Assembly (NCBI RefSeq): GCF_900104355.1 | Contig: NZ_FNIY01000001.1 | Coordinates: 868,001 to 932,000 of the forward strand | Length of the DNA stretch: 64,000 nt | Origin: Phyllobacterium sp. OV277 | Lineage (GTDB): Bacteria > Pseudomonadota > Alphaproteobacteria > Rhizobiales > Rhizobiaceae | Direction: 5' to 3' | Shown here: piece after piece, positions 55,939-64,000 of the stretch | Layout: every line of letters starts with the position of its first letter | How positions within the stretch are numbered: position 1 is the first letter of the stretch | Notes under the pieces: generated by a model | Database searches by the model: none | What the model saw: only the letters and a program-made list of their open reading frames with translations | Told to the model about the DNA's origin: nothing | Made by a program: the position numbers and the translations under genes

Positions 55939-56892
55939 ATGAAACCCCACCTGCGGCTGACAGCAAGCCGGAGCACCGATCTATTGACCAAAGCCAAACC
56001 GCCAAGACGCGCACTCTTTATCGTCAATCCCAATGCACGCAGCGGCAGAAAGCCAATCGATCCTATTCGCAAGGTGCTTGAAACGGGTGGACTGACCCTG
56101 ATCGATGCTGCATCTGATAAAGACGAATCCATCTCCGATGTGATCCGTCGCATGAAAGATCTATGCGATCTAGTGATCATTGGCGGCGGTGACGGCACCC
56201 TGAATTCTGCCGCTTCAGGTCTTGTTGAGACCGGCCTGCCGCTCGGTGTCCTGCCGCTTGGTACTGCGAATGATTTTGCCCGGACAATTGGCTTGCCACC
56301 CCTGCCCTTGAAAGCTGCGGAGCTGATCCTCACCGCAAAACCGCGTCCTATCGATCTGGGCGAGGTCAATGGCAACTTGTTTTTCAACGTCGCCAGTATC
56401 GGCTTCAGCGCGGAACTTGCAGCGGAACTAACCGAAAAGGCTAAAAAACGCTGGGGTAAGCTCGGCTATGCCATTGTCGCTGCCCGCCTTCTCGCCCGGT
56501 CACGCCTGTTCACAGCCTATGTCGAGCATGATGGTTCGGTCGAGACGATCAAGACGATGCAGGTTTCCGTTGGCAATGGCCGTCACTATGGCGGCGGCAT
56601 GACGGTGGAAGAAACCGCAACAGCCGATGATGGGCGGCTTGATTTCTATAGTCTTGAAGTCGATCACTGGTGGCGGTTGCTCGGTCTCCTGCCCAGCCTG
56701 CGCAAGGGCACCCATGGACGGTGGGACGATGTTCGCGCCTTCCAGACAACGGAAGTCACCATCAAAACGAGTAAACCCCGCGCCGTGAACACCGATGGCG
56801 ACCTGACCACGTGGACACCCGCGCATTTCCGTATCCGCGAAAAGGCAATCAAGGTTTTTGCGCCGGAAACTTCACCTAAGAACGCCGCATAG
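55939..56892 (+). CDS. diacylglycerol kinase family lipid kinase
   Basis: A 317-residue YegS/BmrU-type lipid kinase. FIVNPNARSGRKPI (about 29-42) and IIGGGDGTLNSAASGLVETG (about 77-96) form the ATP site; PLGTANDFART follows. A beta-sandwich C-terminal domain follows (about 150-300). It probably phosphorylates a membrane lipid; the actual substrate is unknown. Start ATG 55939 has no strong ribosome site. Confidence 0.88.
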   Translation: MKPHLRLTASRSTDLLTKAKPPRRALFIVNPNARSGRKPIDPIRKVLETGGLTLIDAASDKDESISDVIRRMKDLCDLVIIGGGDGTLNSAASGLVETGLPLGVLPLGTANDFARTIGLPPLPLKAAELILTAKPRPIDLGEVNGNLFFNVASIGFSAELAAELTEKAKKRWGKLGYAIVAARLLARSRLFTAYVEHDGSVETIKTMQVSVGNGRHYGGGMTVEETATADDGRLDFYSLEVDHWWRLLGLLPSLRKGTHGRWDDVRAFQTTEVTIKTSKPRAVNTDGDLTTWTPAHFRIREKAIKVFAPETSPKNAA

Positions 56893-56977
56893 CGAACAAA
56901 CAGGCGAGCCAGACTTTCGTCGGCAATTTCTCTGTGCTTTATGCTGAAGAGCATCACGAATGGGGAATGAGGGCTGA

Positions 56978-57847
56978 GTGAACTGGTTTTATAAGATCGC
57001 TCTGGTTGCATCATTCACCATGCTGACCGCATCAGCTGTGCGGGCGGCTGATAATCCTTCCGTAGCTGTGCCGGTGCAGCCACCCGCCCCGACTGTCAGC
57101 CAGATTTGTGCTGCCATCGCAACCCAAGCCGATGGCCATGGTGTGCCGCGCGACTTCTTTGCAAGGCTGATCTGGAAGGAAAGCCGCTTTGACGATCAGG
57201 CCTTGAGCCCCGTCGGCGCGCAGGGCATTGCCCAGTTTATGCCGGGTACGGCCAAGGAGCGGCAGTTGGACAATCCATTCGATTTTGCTCAGGCACTCCC
57301 CGCTTCCGCGGCGCTCCTGAAGGATTTACGGAAAACCTTCGGTAACTGGGGATTGGCTGCCGCCGCTTATAATGCCGGGCCAACCCGTGTGTCAAAATGG
57401 CTATCGAGCGGCGGGTTCCTGCCGCTGGAAACCGAAGACTATGTGCTTGATATTACTGGACGTCCGGCCGACGACTTTGCCGCTGGCGCAGAGATTGGCG
57501 CAGCGCCACTCAATGCGAAGCTGGATTTCGATGTTGCCTGCCGGCAATTACCGATCGTACGGTCTGCCACAGTCTCCATGGCACAGATCAAGCCAAAGCC
57601 CTGGGGCATCCAGATTGCCGGCAACTTCCGACGCTCCGCTGCCGTGAACCAGATGGAGCGGCTTCGCCGGGCTTTTCCGGCTATTTTGAACGTGCATGAG
57701 CCCGTGATCAGCCGTTACCGTACGCCCATGGGCAGGCGTGGCATCTACGCGGTGCGCATCGGCGCTGATACCCGCGGCGAAGCCAACACGATCTGCGCCC
57801 AGCTGCATGGAGCCGGTGGCGCATGTATTGTTTTGCGCAATCGTTAG
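56978..57847 (+). CDS. lytic transglycosylase with SPOR-like C-terminal domain
   Basis: A 289-residue secreted murein hydrolase. The signal peptide (about 1-24, SAVRA end) is followed by the SLT domain (about 40-150): IWKESRFDDQALSPVGAQGIAQFMPGTA contains the catalytic Glu, and AAAAYNAGPTRVSKWL the late conserved motif. A SPOR-like domain (about 205-289; WGIQIAGNFRRSAAVNQMERLR) may bind denuded glycan strands. GTG 56978 starts the frame. Confidence 0.88.
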   Translation: MNWFYKIALVASFTMLTASAVRAADNPSVAVPVQPPAPTVSQICAAIATQADGHGVPRDFFARLIWKESRFDDQALSPVGAQGIAQFMPGTAKERQLDNPFDFAQALPASAALLKDLRKTFGNWGLAAAAYNAGPTRVSKWLSSGGFLPLETEDYVLDITGRPADDFAAGAEIGAAPLNAKLDFDVACRQLPIVRSATVSMAQIKPKPWGIQIAGNFRRSAAVNQMERLRRAFPAILNVHEPVISRYRTPMGRRGIYAVRIGADTRGEANTICAQLHGAGGACIVLRNR

Positions 57848-58273
57848 GATTGAGCCGTAAATATTTGACCATTTGGACAGTTTTACTCTTATTCCCGCTT
57901 CCACAACCTCAAATTGCAATGTCTGTCACAACCAATACACCGGTACTAGGCAACAATTTTGTGCGACCAAGTATGTCAGCTGCACAGCTGTTCGATATAG
58001 TCGCCTAAACGTTGGAAAAACTTTTGCTTGCCAAAAAACACTTATTCTAGCAGTCTTCCAGCGTTCGGGCATCTGCGAACACTGGAAGACTGGAAGAACG
58101 GCGCGCCGGAACCGCAAGAATACCGGGTCGGGAGAAATCCCGGCAATGATCGGCTCCTTTCCTGAATTCGAGACTTGCCTGCATGACTTACGCTGGATGT
58201 ATTTTGCAAAAGGCGACACTACCAATCCCGCAAACCCGGAGGGGAACGCGGTAGTAAGGAAAAGGAACGGAGC
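57848..58273. other. spacer with long cold-shock gene leader
   Basis: About 425 nt with no gene. It holds a strong hairpin at 58053-58090 and further GC-rich inverted stretches near 58100-58135. Long leaders are usual for csp mRNAs. An antisense 220-codon frame overlaps the csp gene and has no support of its own. Confidence 0.5.
58053..58090 (+). other. strong hairpin upstream of second csp gene
   Basis: GTCTTCCAG-C-GTTCG pairs with CGAAC-A-CTGGAAGAC: 14 bp with a single C/A mismatch and an 8-nt loop (GGCATCTG). No T-run follows. It lies 180 nt before the csp start. Confidence 0.7.
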
Positions 58274-58489
58274 ATGGCACAGACCGGTACGGTCAAATTC
58301 TTCAACAGTGAAAAAGGCTTTGGCTTTATCAAACCGGATGACGGCGCGGCGGACATTTTCGTCCATATCTCCGCGGTACAGGCGTCCGGCCTCACAGGTC
58401 TCGCAGACAATCAGAAGGTTTCCTTCGATACCGAGCCTGACCGTCGTGGCAAGGGCCCAAAGGCCGTTAACATCACGGTTTCGGAATAG
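58274..58489 (+). CDS. cold-shock protein, CspA family
   Basis: A 71-residue cold-shock domain protein, second copy in the window. RNP1 KGFGFIK (about 16-22) and RNP2 IFVHIS (about 31-36) are intact, with acidic loop PDDGAAD. A GGA-rich ribosome site precedes ATG. It differs from the 23995 paralogue at many positions, so these are not a recent duplication. Confidence 0.94.
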   Translation: MAQTGTVKFFNSEKGFGFIKPDDGAADIFVHISAVQASGLTGLADNQKVSFDTEPDRRGKGPKAVNITVSE

Positions 58490-58514
58490 TTTAGCGGCGC
58501 AAGCCGTTTTGGAG

Positions 58515-58538
58515 CCCCCGGCTAAAATCGGGGGTTTT
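58515..58538 (+). terminator. intrinsic terminator of second csp gene
   Basis: CCCCCG (58515-58520) pairs with CGGGGG (58529-58534) around an 8-nt loop, then TTTTCCTT. Confidence 0.8.
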
Positions 58539-58846
58539 CCTTGAGAGTGCATACCCAACCGGTCGCGGCGATGGCTGCGCTTCCGCAACGGGAATAGATT
58601 TTGCGTGGCTTTGCCCCGAAATTACCCGCTTTCCACCCCCTCCACATATGTTTTGCCATTGATTTGCTAATATTGTCGTGTGTTGTGCCCTGAATGAAGG
58701 GAACGAAACTGTGCGGTTTCCGTTCAGCTTGCATTCATTCAAGAGCGTTTAAAACACACATCACGGCTGGCGCCCCCACGAAAGTCCAGCCCAACACGAT
58801 CAGGCGGTTCGAAAGTTTCGCCAGGGATGCTTCAAAGGAGGCACAG
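58539..58846. other. spacer before BA14K-type gene
   Basis: About 300 nt with no recognisable gene. The 58694 ORF continues into BA14K but its first 51 codons do not resemble a signal peptide and lack a ribosome site; I see no promoter clearly enough to mark. Confidence 0.4.
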
Positions 58847-59281
58847 ATGTTTAAGAGTATGAAAATTGCCATTCTTGCAACAGCAGCTTTTGCAACGATT
58901 GCTGTTCCGCTTGCTTCGTCAGCATCGGCTGATGACTGGGGCTGGCGTGATCGCGGCTACTACCGCCATCATCGTGGCCACCGTGGCGGCGACGCCCTTG
59001 CTGCCGGTGCAATCGGCTTGGCAGCCGGTGCGCTGATCGGCGGTGCATTGGCCCAGCCACGCGAACCCGATGTCGTTTATCGCGATTATGATGATCGTCC
59101 TGTCTATCGCGCCGCACCGGTTCGCGTTTATCGCGAAGTCCGCCCTGCTTATTATGGCAGCGCGCAGCCATGGTCACAGTCATGGTATCGTTATTGCGCC
59201 GACCGCTACCGTTCCTTCAACCCGGAAACCGGCACGTTCCGCGGTTATGATGGACGCGAATATTTCTGCAACGCCAACTGA
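58847..59281 (+). CDS. BA14K family (lectin-like) protein
   Basis: A 144-residue secreted small protein. A signal peptide (about 1-26, SSASADD) is followed by a His/Arg-rich segment (RGYYRHHRGHRGGD), a Gly/Ala hydrophobic stretch (GAIGLAAGALIGGALA) and the C-terminal BA14K domain WYRYCADRYRSFNPETGTFRGYDG. Brucella BA14K is immunoreactive and lectin-like; the role here is inferred from that family. ATG 58847 follows AAAGGAGG. A bidirectional terminator follows. Confidence 0.9.
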   Translation: MFKSMKIAILATAAFATIAVPLASSASADDWGWRDRGYYRHHRGHRGGDALAAGAIGLAAGALIGGALAQPREPDVVYRDYDDRPVYRAAPVRVYREVRPAYYGSAQPWSQSWYRYCADRYRSFNPETGTFRGYDGREYFCNAN

Positions 59282-59302
59282 TCTCCAGTCAGTGCGACAT
59301 GC

Positions 59303-59334
59303 AAAAGGCCGCCGGAATGTTCCGGCGGCCTTTT
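59303..59334. terminator. bidirectional terminator between BA14K and MBL genes
   Basis: AAAAGGCCGCCGGAA and TTCCGGCGGCCTTTT form a 15-bp stem with a 2-nt loop, with A-run and T-run on either side. It serves both convergent genes. Confidence 0.92.
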
Positions 59335-59335
59335 G

Positions 59336-59977
59336 TTATGTCAGAAATGGATTGGTGCGGCGCTCTTCGCCAAACCGGCCGCCAGGCCCATGCCCGCAGA
59401 TAAAGCCGATATCATCACCGAGCGGAAAAAGCTTGTTCCTGATTGAGCTGATCAGTGTCTCATGGTCGCCGCCGGGCAAATCCGTCCGCCCCACCGAGCC
59501 ATTGAACAACACATCACCCACATGGGCGAACTTGGCAGCGCGATTGTAAAAAACCACATGCCCCGGCGCATGTCCCGGACAGTGCAGCACTTCAAAGACA
59601 TGCGAGCCAAACGAAACCGTGTCTCCATCCTCAAGCCAGCGATCCGGCGTGCAATTGCGCACGTCGCCCTGAAGACCATATTGCAGGGCCTTGGCTTCCA
59701 TCGAGTCGAGCAGAAACTTATCCGCCACGTGCGGGCCAATAATATCGACACCGAGCGCCTCTTTCATGTCCATGGCACCAGCGGCGTGATCCACATGGCC
59801 ATGGGTAATCCAGATCGCATCAATGGTGATGCCGTTGGAACGGATAGCGTCAAGCACCTGTTGATTGTCACCGCCCGGATCAATCAGGACGCCGTGCTTG
59901 TCATCGCTGTCAAAAAGGATGGTGCAGTTCTGTTGAAAAGCCGTAACGGGAATAATACCGGCCTGCAATTGTCCCAT
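59336..59977 (-). CDS. MBL fold metallo-hydrolase (glyoxalase II-like)
   Basis: A 213-residue hydrolase with the THGHVDHAAG metal-binding motif (about 58-67) and later ligands in HCPGHAPGHVVFY and CGHGPGG. It resembles the YcbL/glyoxalase II group without the substrate-specific C-terminal domain. The substrate, probably a thioester, is not shown. Reads toward the shared terminator at 59303. Confidence 0.88.
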   Translation of the reverse strand: MGQLQAGIIPVTAFQQNCTILFDSDDKHGVLIDPGGDNQQVLDAIRSNGITIDAIWITHGHVDHAAGAMDMKEALGVDIIGPHVADKFLLDSMEAKALQYGLQGDVRNCTPDRWLEDGDTVSFGSHVFEVLHCPGHAPGHVVFYNRAAKFAHVGDVLFNGSVGRTDLPGGDHETLISSIRNKLFPLGDDIGFICGHGPGGRFGEERRTNPFLT

Positions 59978-60046
59978 TATACCTAGGTCCTATGCTCATA
60001 ACGTCTCGTCAGGCACAAGACTTGTCAAAGCGTCAGCTCAAATGAA

Positions 60047-60070
60047 AAGGGCGGCCGATAGACCGCCCTT
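60047..60070 (-). terminator. intrinsic terminator of glycine-rich hypothetical gene
   Basis: AAGGGCGG (60047-60054) and CCGCCCTT (60063-60070) form an 8-bp stem with loop CCGATAGA; on the minus strand it ends in TTTT. Confidence 0.8.
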
Positions 60071-60095
60071 GAAAATCAGTTGCGTCCTGTCCTGA

Positions 60096-60407
60096 TCAGG
60101 ATTTTGCCAGCGATGTTTTGATGGCGCCAACAATTGCCGTAAGGATAAGACCGCCAACACCGCCACCGGCAACATTGCTGATGATCGAGCCGAGATCAAG
60201 CCCCGACGACGCTACTGCGTCTGTTACAGCCGCGGCACCACCGGCGCCAAGGTATTGCGTCAAGTAGCCACCCACCAGTCCACCAACGCCGCCAGCGATT
60301 GTATTGCCAGTCGGGCCAAGTGTCAGGTTTTTGAGAATGCCGCCGACAATATTACCGCCGACCGCACCTGAGATAAGTTGGATGATAAGAGGAAGAAGCG
60401 CACCCAT
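60096..60407 (-). CDS. hypothetical glycine/alanine-rich membrane protein
   Basis: A 103-residue protein with GG-rich hydrophobic stretches (GALLPLIIQLISGAVGGNIVGG, then repeated GGVGGLVGG and GGGVGGLIL). No conserved enzyme motif or signal cleavage site is visible. The composition suggests membrane insertion or glycine-zipper packing. ATG 60407 follows GGGGTG; the longer frame to 60452 is unsupported. I do not recognise a family; related hypothetical proteins are common in Brucellaceae. Confidence 0.7.
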   Translation of the reverse strand: MGALLPLIIQLISGAVGGNIVGGILKNLTLGPTGNTIAGGVGGLVGGYLTQYLGAGGAAAVTDAVASSGLDLGSIISNVAGGGVGGLILTAIVGAIKTSLAKS

Positions 60408-60587
60408 AATTGACACCCCGTCAACGTTTCGCGCCAGACTCATGCCTGACAACTGGCATGTTGACTAAGTTTTAGGCAATGTCAAACCGGTTGATACCTC
60501 AATAAAGAGGTATCAACCGATTGTTTTCGTTAGCAAGCTTGGAAGTATCGGACAGACCGCACCTTATTTGCGGCCGGATGCTCCGAG

Positions 60588-61478
60588 TTATTCAGCCGCT
60601 GCTTTCTTGGGAGTTACTTCGGCGGCATAATCGTTCATCAAGTTGATTGCGATTTCGCCCACCGTGAAGCGATAAGGCCCGATCTCCGAAACAGGCGTCA
60701 CTTCCGCTGCAGTGCCGGTCAGGAAACACTGTTCAAAACCTTCAAGCTCTTCCGGCATGATCACCCGCTCGACGACTTCATAACCACGACGCTTGGCCAG
60801 ATCGATGACCGTGCGACGCGTGATCCCATCAAGGAAGCAATCGGGCTTTGGTGTATGAATAACGCCGTCCTTGACGAAGAATACGTTCGCGCCAGTGGCC
60901 TCAGCCACCTGACCGCGCCAGTCGAGCATCAGCGCATCCGCATAGCCCTTGGCTTCAGCCGCATGCTTGGAGATCGTGCAGATCATGTAAAGACCAGCGG
61001 CCTTTGACTTCGATGGTGCAGTCTTTGGGTCCGGGCGGCGATATTCGGCCATATCAAGGCGAATGCCCTTGAGCTTCTGTGCCGGATCGAAATAGCTGGG
61101 CCATTGCCAGATGGCGATCGCCACATTGATCTTGTTGTTCTGCGCCGAAACACCCATCGACTCGCTGCCGCGCCAGGCGATCGGACGCACATAGGCATCC
61201 TGAAAACCCTGCATCGCAAGAAGCTTGCGGCAGGCATCATTCAACTCTTCGACGGAGTATGGGACAGTGAACCCAAGAATCTTCGCCGATTCGTGCAGAC
61301 GCTCCGTGTGTTCATTAAGCTTGAAGATTTCGCCGCCATAGGCGCGCTCGCCTTCAAAGACCGAGCTTGCATAATGCAGGCCATGAGTCAGCACATGAAC
61401 CTTAGCATCTGCCCAGCGAACGAATTCGCCATTCATCCAGATGTAACCTTCAAGCTGATCAAATGGTACGGATGCCAT
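60588..61478 (-). CDS. ilvE: branched-chain amino acid aminotransferase
   Basis: A 296-residue class IV PLP enzyme for the last step of valine, leucine and isoleucine synthesis. YIWMNGEFVRWADAKVHVLTHGLHYASSVFEGERAY at the start, the central SKAAGLYMICTISKHAAEAKGYADALMLD region with the PLP lysine, VAEATGANVFFVKDG, and TGTAAEVTPVSEIGPY are all typical. Perfect palindromes upstream (61543-61597) may be operators. Monocistronic by position. Confidence 0.95.
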   Translation of the reverse strand: MASVPFDQLEGYIWMNGEFVRWADAKVHVLTHGLHYASSVFEGERAYGGEIFKLNEHTERLHESAKILGFTVPYSVEELNDACRKLLAMQGFQDAYVRPIAWRGSESMGVSAQNNKINVAIAIWQWPSYFDPAQKLKGIRLDMAEYRRPDPKTAPSKSKAAGLYMICTISKHAAEAKGYADALMLDWRGQVAEATGANVFFVKDGVIHTPKPDCFLDGITRRTVIDLAKRRGYEVVERVIMPEELEGFEQCFLTGTAAEVTPVSEIGPYRFTVGEIAINLMNDYAAEVTPKKAAAE

Positions 61479-61816
61479 GTTTTCCTCCAGGCGTTTGATT
61501 CCTGATCATTGGACGGGTTTGATACGACGCCAATTGTTCCCGTTTCACAATTGGTGAACCGTGGCTCCTTACAGCGCCGCATGTTCGTTGAACATGCAAA
61601 GGACACTGTCCATTTCGAATAGACGCCCAATCCCTCGCGAGATCAGGTTGCAGCAACAGGCGTTTCGATAAGGAAAATGTCCCAGAAACACTTATTGGCT
61701 TTTCGTTTCATTCAAAATGTCGCCAACAGCTTGCCAAAAATTATCAGCAGTCTAAAATTAAGTCAACAAGACTGACATATTATTCGGCGACACATGAACG
61801 AGAGCGGGAGCCCTGT
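61479..61816. other. spacer between ilvE and MarR genes with palindromes
   Basis: A 340-nt divergent gap. It holds GTTTCACAATTGGTGAACC (61543-61561, 6/7 arms) and GCATGTTCGTTGAACATGC (61579-61597, perfect 8-3-8), both near ilvE. Near the MarR start, AGTCAACAAGACT is a weak repeat. No gene is present. Confidence 0.55.
61543..61597. promoter_or_regulatory. two palindromes upstream of ilvE
   Basis: GTTTCACAATTGGTGAACC (61543-61561) and GCATGTTCGTTGAACATGC (61579-61597) are symmetric sites about 36 bp apart centre to centre, 65-119 bp upstream of the ilvE start. The second is perfect. Candidate operators for a branched-chain-amino-acid regulator; not identified. Confidence 0.45.
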
Positions 61817-62320
61817 ATGAAACCTTATACACCAGATCGGCACATTGAGACAGCCCTGACCAAGGAGGACGCAAGCCAACTTGACCTCATCGAGCTGTTT
61901 TTCTTTGCCTATCGCGACTTCACCGCCGACCCGGATCTGATTCTGGAAAAGCTGGCTTTTGGCCGCGCCCATCACCGCGTTCTCTACTTCATCAACCGCA
62001 AGCCTGGTATGACCGTGGCGGAATTGCTTGATGTACTGCAAATTACCAAGCAAAGTCTGGCAAGGGTGCTCAAGCAATTGATCGATACGGACCACGTCGT
62101 GCAGATACCGGGGCCACGGGACCGGCGGCAGCGGGAACTGTACCCCACCATGAAAGGCAGGGAACTTGCACTTGAACTTGCAGCACCGCAATCACGCCGC
62201 ATTGGCAGTGCATTGGAGCAAATCGGTCTGGCTGACCGGACGGTGATCGAGCATTTCCTCAAGGCAATGGTCAATCCCGGCCAATGGCAACAGATCGACA
62301 GCCTGCCACAGGCAGGATAG
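61817..62320 (+). CDS. MarR family transcriptional regulator (PetP-like)
   Basis: A 167-residue winged-helix regulator. The recognition region LLDVLQITKQSLARVLKQLIDTDHV (about 73-97) and PGPRDRRQRELYPT (wing) are typical. It is followed 71 nt later by an OmpR-type response regulator; PetP-PetR pairs of this kind occur in related alphaproteobacteria. A role with the two-component system downstream is inferred from order only. Confidence 0.88.
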   Translation: MKPYTPDRHIETALTKEDASQLDLIELFFFAYRDFTADPDLILEKLAFGRAHHRVLYFINRKPGMTVAELLDVLQITKQSLARVLKQLIDTDHVVQIPGPRDRRQRELYPTMKGRELALELAAPQSRRIGSALEQIGLADRTVIEHFLKAMVNPGQWQQIDSLPQAG

Positions 62321-62391
62321 TTTAGGCCGGATCGGGACGTCCGGGGACCAGGGACGGGCGTAAATGCCCGGAGAGAGAAGGAACGACATTA

Positions 62392-63093
62392 GTGAGTGAA
62401 GAACTTCCGCTTTCAGACGATGCGCCACACCTGCTCATTGTCGACGACGACACCCGAATTCGCAACCTGCTGTCACAATATCTGACAGGCAGCGGCTTTC
62501 GTATTACGGTGGCTGCCAATGCGGATGAAGCCCGGCGCAAGCTGGCCGGCATTGATTATGATCTCCTGATCCTCGACGTGATGATGCCCGGCGAAAGCGG
62601 CGTCGCGCTCACCCAGTCGCTGCGGGAGGAAAAGAACGTTCCCATTTTGATGCTGACCGCGCTATCCGAAACGGACAGCCGGATTACAGGCCTTGAAGCG
62701 GGTGCGGATGATTATCTGCCAAAGCCGTTTGACCCGCGCGAGCTGATCCTGCGCATCAACAATATTCTGCGGCGCGGTGCGCCAACATCGCAGGCAAAGA
62801 TCGAGCAGATCGTTTTCGGCCCCTATACCTTCGTTATCGCCAAGCGCGAACTGAAGCGTTCCGGCGAATTGATCCGCCTGACCGACCGTGAACAGGACAT
62901 CATGGCGATCTTCGCCGCCCGCGCTGGCGAAACCGTGCCCCGGCACGAGTTAACAGGTCAGGAAGGCGATGTTGGCGAGCGGACAATTGACGTGCAGATC
63001 AACCGCCTTCGCCGCAAGATTGAAAATGATCCGGCCAACCCAGTTTGGTTGCAGACGGTACGCGGCGTCGGCTATAAATTGAGCGTGGAATAG
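62392..63093 (+). CDS. petR: OmpR-family response regulator (PetR-like)
   Basis: A 233-residue DNA-binding regulator. The receiver domain (about 12-125) has the acidic pair DDD, the phosphoacceptor Asp in LLILDVMMPGESG (about residue 62) and KP at about 110. The winged-helix Trans_reg_C domain (about 140-230) contains TIDVQINRLRRKIENDP. GTG 62392 is preceded by a purine-rich stretch. The kinase gene follows, cut by the window end. Confidence 0.9.
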   Translation: MSEELPLSDDAPHLLIVDDDTRIRNLLSQYLTGSGFRITVAANADEARRKLAGIDYDLLILDVMMPGESGVALTQSLREEKNVPILMLTALSETDSRITGLEAGADDYLPKPFDPRELILRINNILRRGAPTSQAKIEQIVFGPYTFVIAKRELKRSGELIRLTDREQDIMAIFAARAGETVPRHELTGQEGDVGERTIDVQINRLRRKIENDPANPVWLQTVRGVGYKLSVE

Positions 63094-63149
63094 AGTCCGG
63101 ATCAACAAATCCGGACGGAATAACCAATGCGCGAGCGGGCACTGATTAT

Positions 63150-64000
63150 ATGGCACAAACGGACAGTGCAAAACGCGCATTGGCAGTCAGGCAGCGGCAT
63201 TGGCGGCGCAGGCGCAGCACGCTGCTCGGCCCCTGGCGGAAATTTTCCCGCTGGCTGGCGCAATGGATGCCGAAAAGGCTCTATGCGCGTTCGCTGATCA
63301 TTATCATTGCACCCATGGTGCTGTTGCAGTCAGTGATCGCCTTCGTGTTCATGGAGCGCTACTGGCAGACCGTGACGCAGCGTCTGTCTACGGCCGTGGT
63401 GCGCGACATTTCAGGCATTATTGATGTGATGGACACCTACCCGCAGGACCCGGGTTATGAAAATCTCATCCGCATTGCACGCGAGAAACTGTCGCTCAGC
63501 ATTTCGATCCTGCCGCCCGATCCCCTGCCCGCACCCGGTCCAAAGCCGTTTTTCTCCATTCTGGACGAGCCGCTGAGCGCCGAGATTACCAAGCAGATCA
63601 ACCGGCCCTTCTGGATCGACACGATTGGTGATTCCGACCTCGTTGAAATTCGTATTCAACTGGAAGGCAAGGTCCTGCGGGTTTTTGCCCGCCGCAGTCA
63701 GGCCTATGCCTCAAACACCCTGATCCTGCTCGTCTGGATGTCCGGTTCAGCGCTGGTGCTGCTTGCCATCGCCATTCTCTTCCTGCGCAACCAGATTAAA
63801 CCCATTCAGCAGCTGGCTGCCGCCGCCGACAGTTTCGGCAAGGGACGCGCCACACCGCCCGATTTCAAGCCGCGTGGCGCCGAAGAAGTGCGCCGGGCCG
63901 GTGCTGCGTTCATTGTCATGCGCGAGCGCATCGAGCGCCAGATTGAGCAGCGCACCACCATGCTCAGCGGCGTCAGCCACGACCTGCGCACCATCCTCAC
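63150..64000 (+). CDS. sensor histidine kinase, truncated by window end
   Basis: The first 283 codons of an EnvZ-like sensor kinase are visible. After an arginine-rich N-terminus come a first transmembrane helix (about 48-70), a periplasmic region, a second helix (about 192-212), a HAMP domain and the dimerisation motif SGVSHDLRT with the phosphoacceptor His. The catalytic ATPase domain lies beyond the window. ATG 63150 is the best start although the frame extends upstream; no strong ribosome site is visible. It is the cognate kinase of the regulator 57 nt upstream. Confidence 0.9.
   Translation, partial: MAQTDSAKRALAVRQRHWRRRRSTLLGPWRKFSRWLAQWMPKRLYARSLIIIIAPMVLLQSVIAFVFMERYWQTVTQRLSTAVVRDISGIIDVMDTYPQDPGYENLIRIAREKLSLSISILPPDPLPAPGPKPFFSILDEPLSAEITKQINRPFWIDTIGDSDLVEIRIQLEGKVLRVFARRSQAYASNTLILLVWMSGSALVLLAIAILFLRNQIKPIQQLAAAADSFGKGRATPPDFKPRGAEEVRRAGAAFIVMRERIERQIEQRTTMLSGVSHDLRTIL

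Noticed and set aside
57926-58588. 220-codon frame antisense to the second csp gene
   Set aside because: It spans the csp gene and its leader, with no ribosome site or recognised domain.

Overview
The window is an ordinary, densely coded alphaproteobacterial chromosome segment with a GC-rich coding bias. It most likely comes from the Brucellaceae/Phyllobacteriaceae group of Hyphomicrobiales. The pointers are a trxB-vtlR/lsrB pair, a greA-lpcC(wadC)-like LPS core operon, a BA14K-family protein, a PetP/PetR-like MarR and OmpR pair, separated carA and carB, and intergenic palindromes of the kind common in these genomes. I see no rRNA, tRNA, CRISPR array, intact insertion sequence or prophage.

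Layout. 1-6.8 kb: a Na/Pi cotransporter behind a tandem PHO box, a TetR/MFS divergon with three operator palindromes, a class III nucleotide cyclase and a YqeY-like protein. 7.1-19.2 kb: carA and carB, separated by about 7 kb of accessory genes (aldo/keto reductase, SnoaL-like/TetR pair, MFS exporter, Lrp/racemase divergon, YpfJ metallopeptidase). 19.2-26 kb: small stress or redox genes (ArsR-DUF1801, ABM monooxygenase, an NmrA-like reductase behind a SoxR-type promoter), a YddA-like ABC exporter with a degenerate Walker A, a cold-shock gene and an MDR reductase with a divergent LysR. 26-31 kb: GST, aspartate aminotransferase, MsrP and a Fic protein with repeated operator-like boxes. 31-37.7 kb: vtlR/lsrB, trxB, trkH, lrp and the GT25-lpcC-greA operon. 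38-49.4 kb: sugar dehydrogenase, DMT transporter, extensin-like lipoprotein, LtrA, glyoxalase and thioesterase, enolase-superfamily enzyme, hydrolase lipoprotein, SemiSWEET and uvrB. 49.6-56.9 kb: TetR/MFS, CGNR regulator/hydrolase, HerA-like ATPase, HAD hydrolase and lipid kinase. 57-64 kb: lytic transglycosylase, second cold-shock gene, BA14K protein, MBL hydrolase, ilvE, MarR, a response regulator and a histidine kinase cut by the window end.

Several spacers hold repeats of three intermixed families: A, a CCTCGGG-type hairpin; B, a CTCCCCC hairpin with long inverted arms; C, GTGGTTC heptads followed by a conserved arm. C arms often enclose an A element or a conserved AT-richer core, giving composite units of about 140-350 bp.

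No clear new multi-gene system stands out. The most interesting signals are regulatory or single-gene: a SoxR-type promoter with a 19-bp spacer, the Fic upstream boxes, a terminator-like hairpin just before carB, the degenerate ABC transporter, a probable ATT start for trkH, and a 14-bp-stem hairpin upstream of the second cold-shock gene. Start sites were chosen by Shine-Dalgarno spacing and family length. Family names come from recognising sequence by eye, without database searches.
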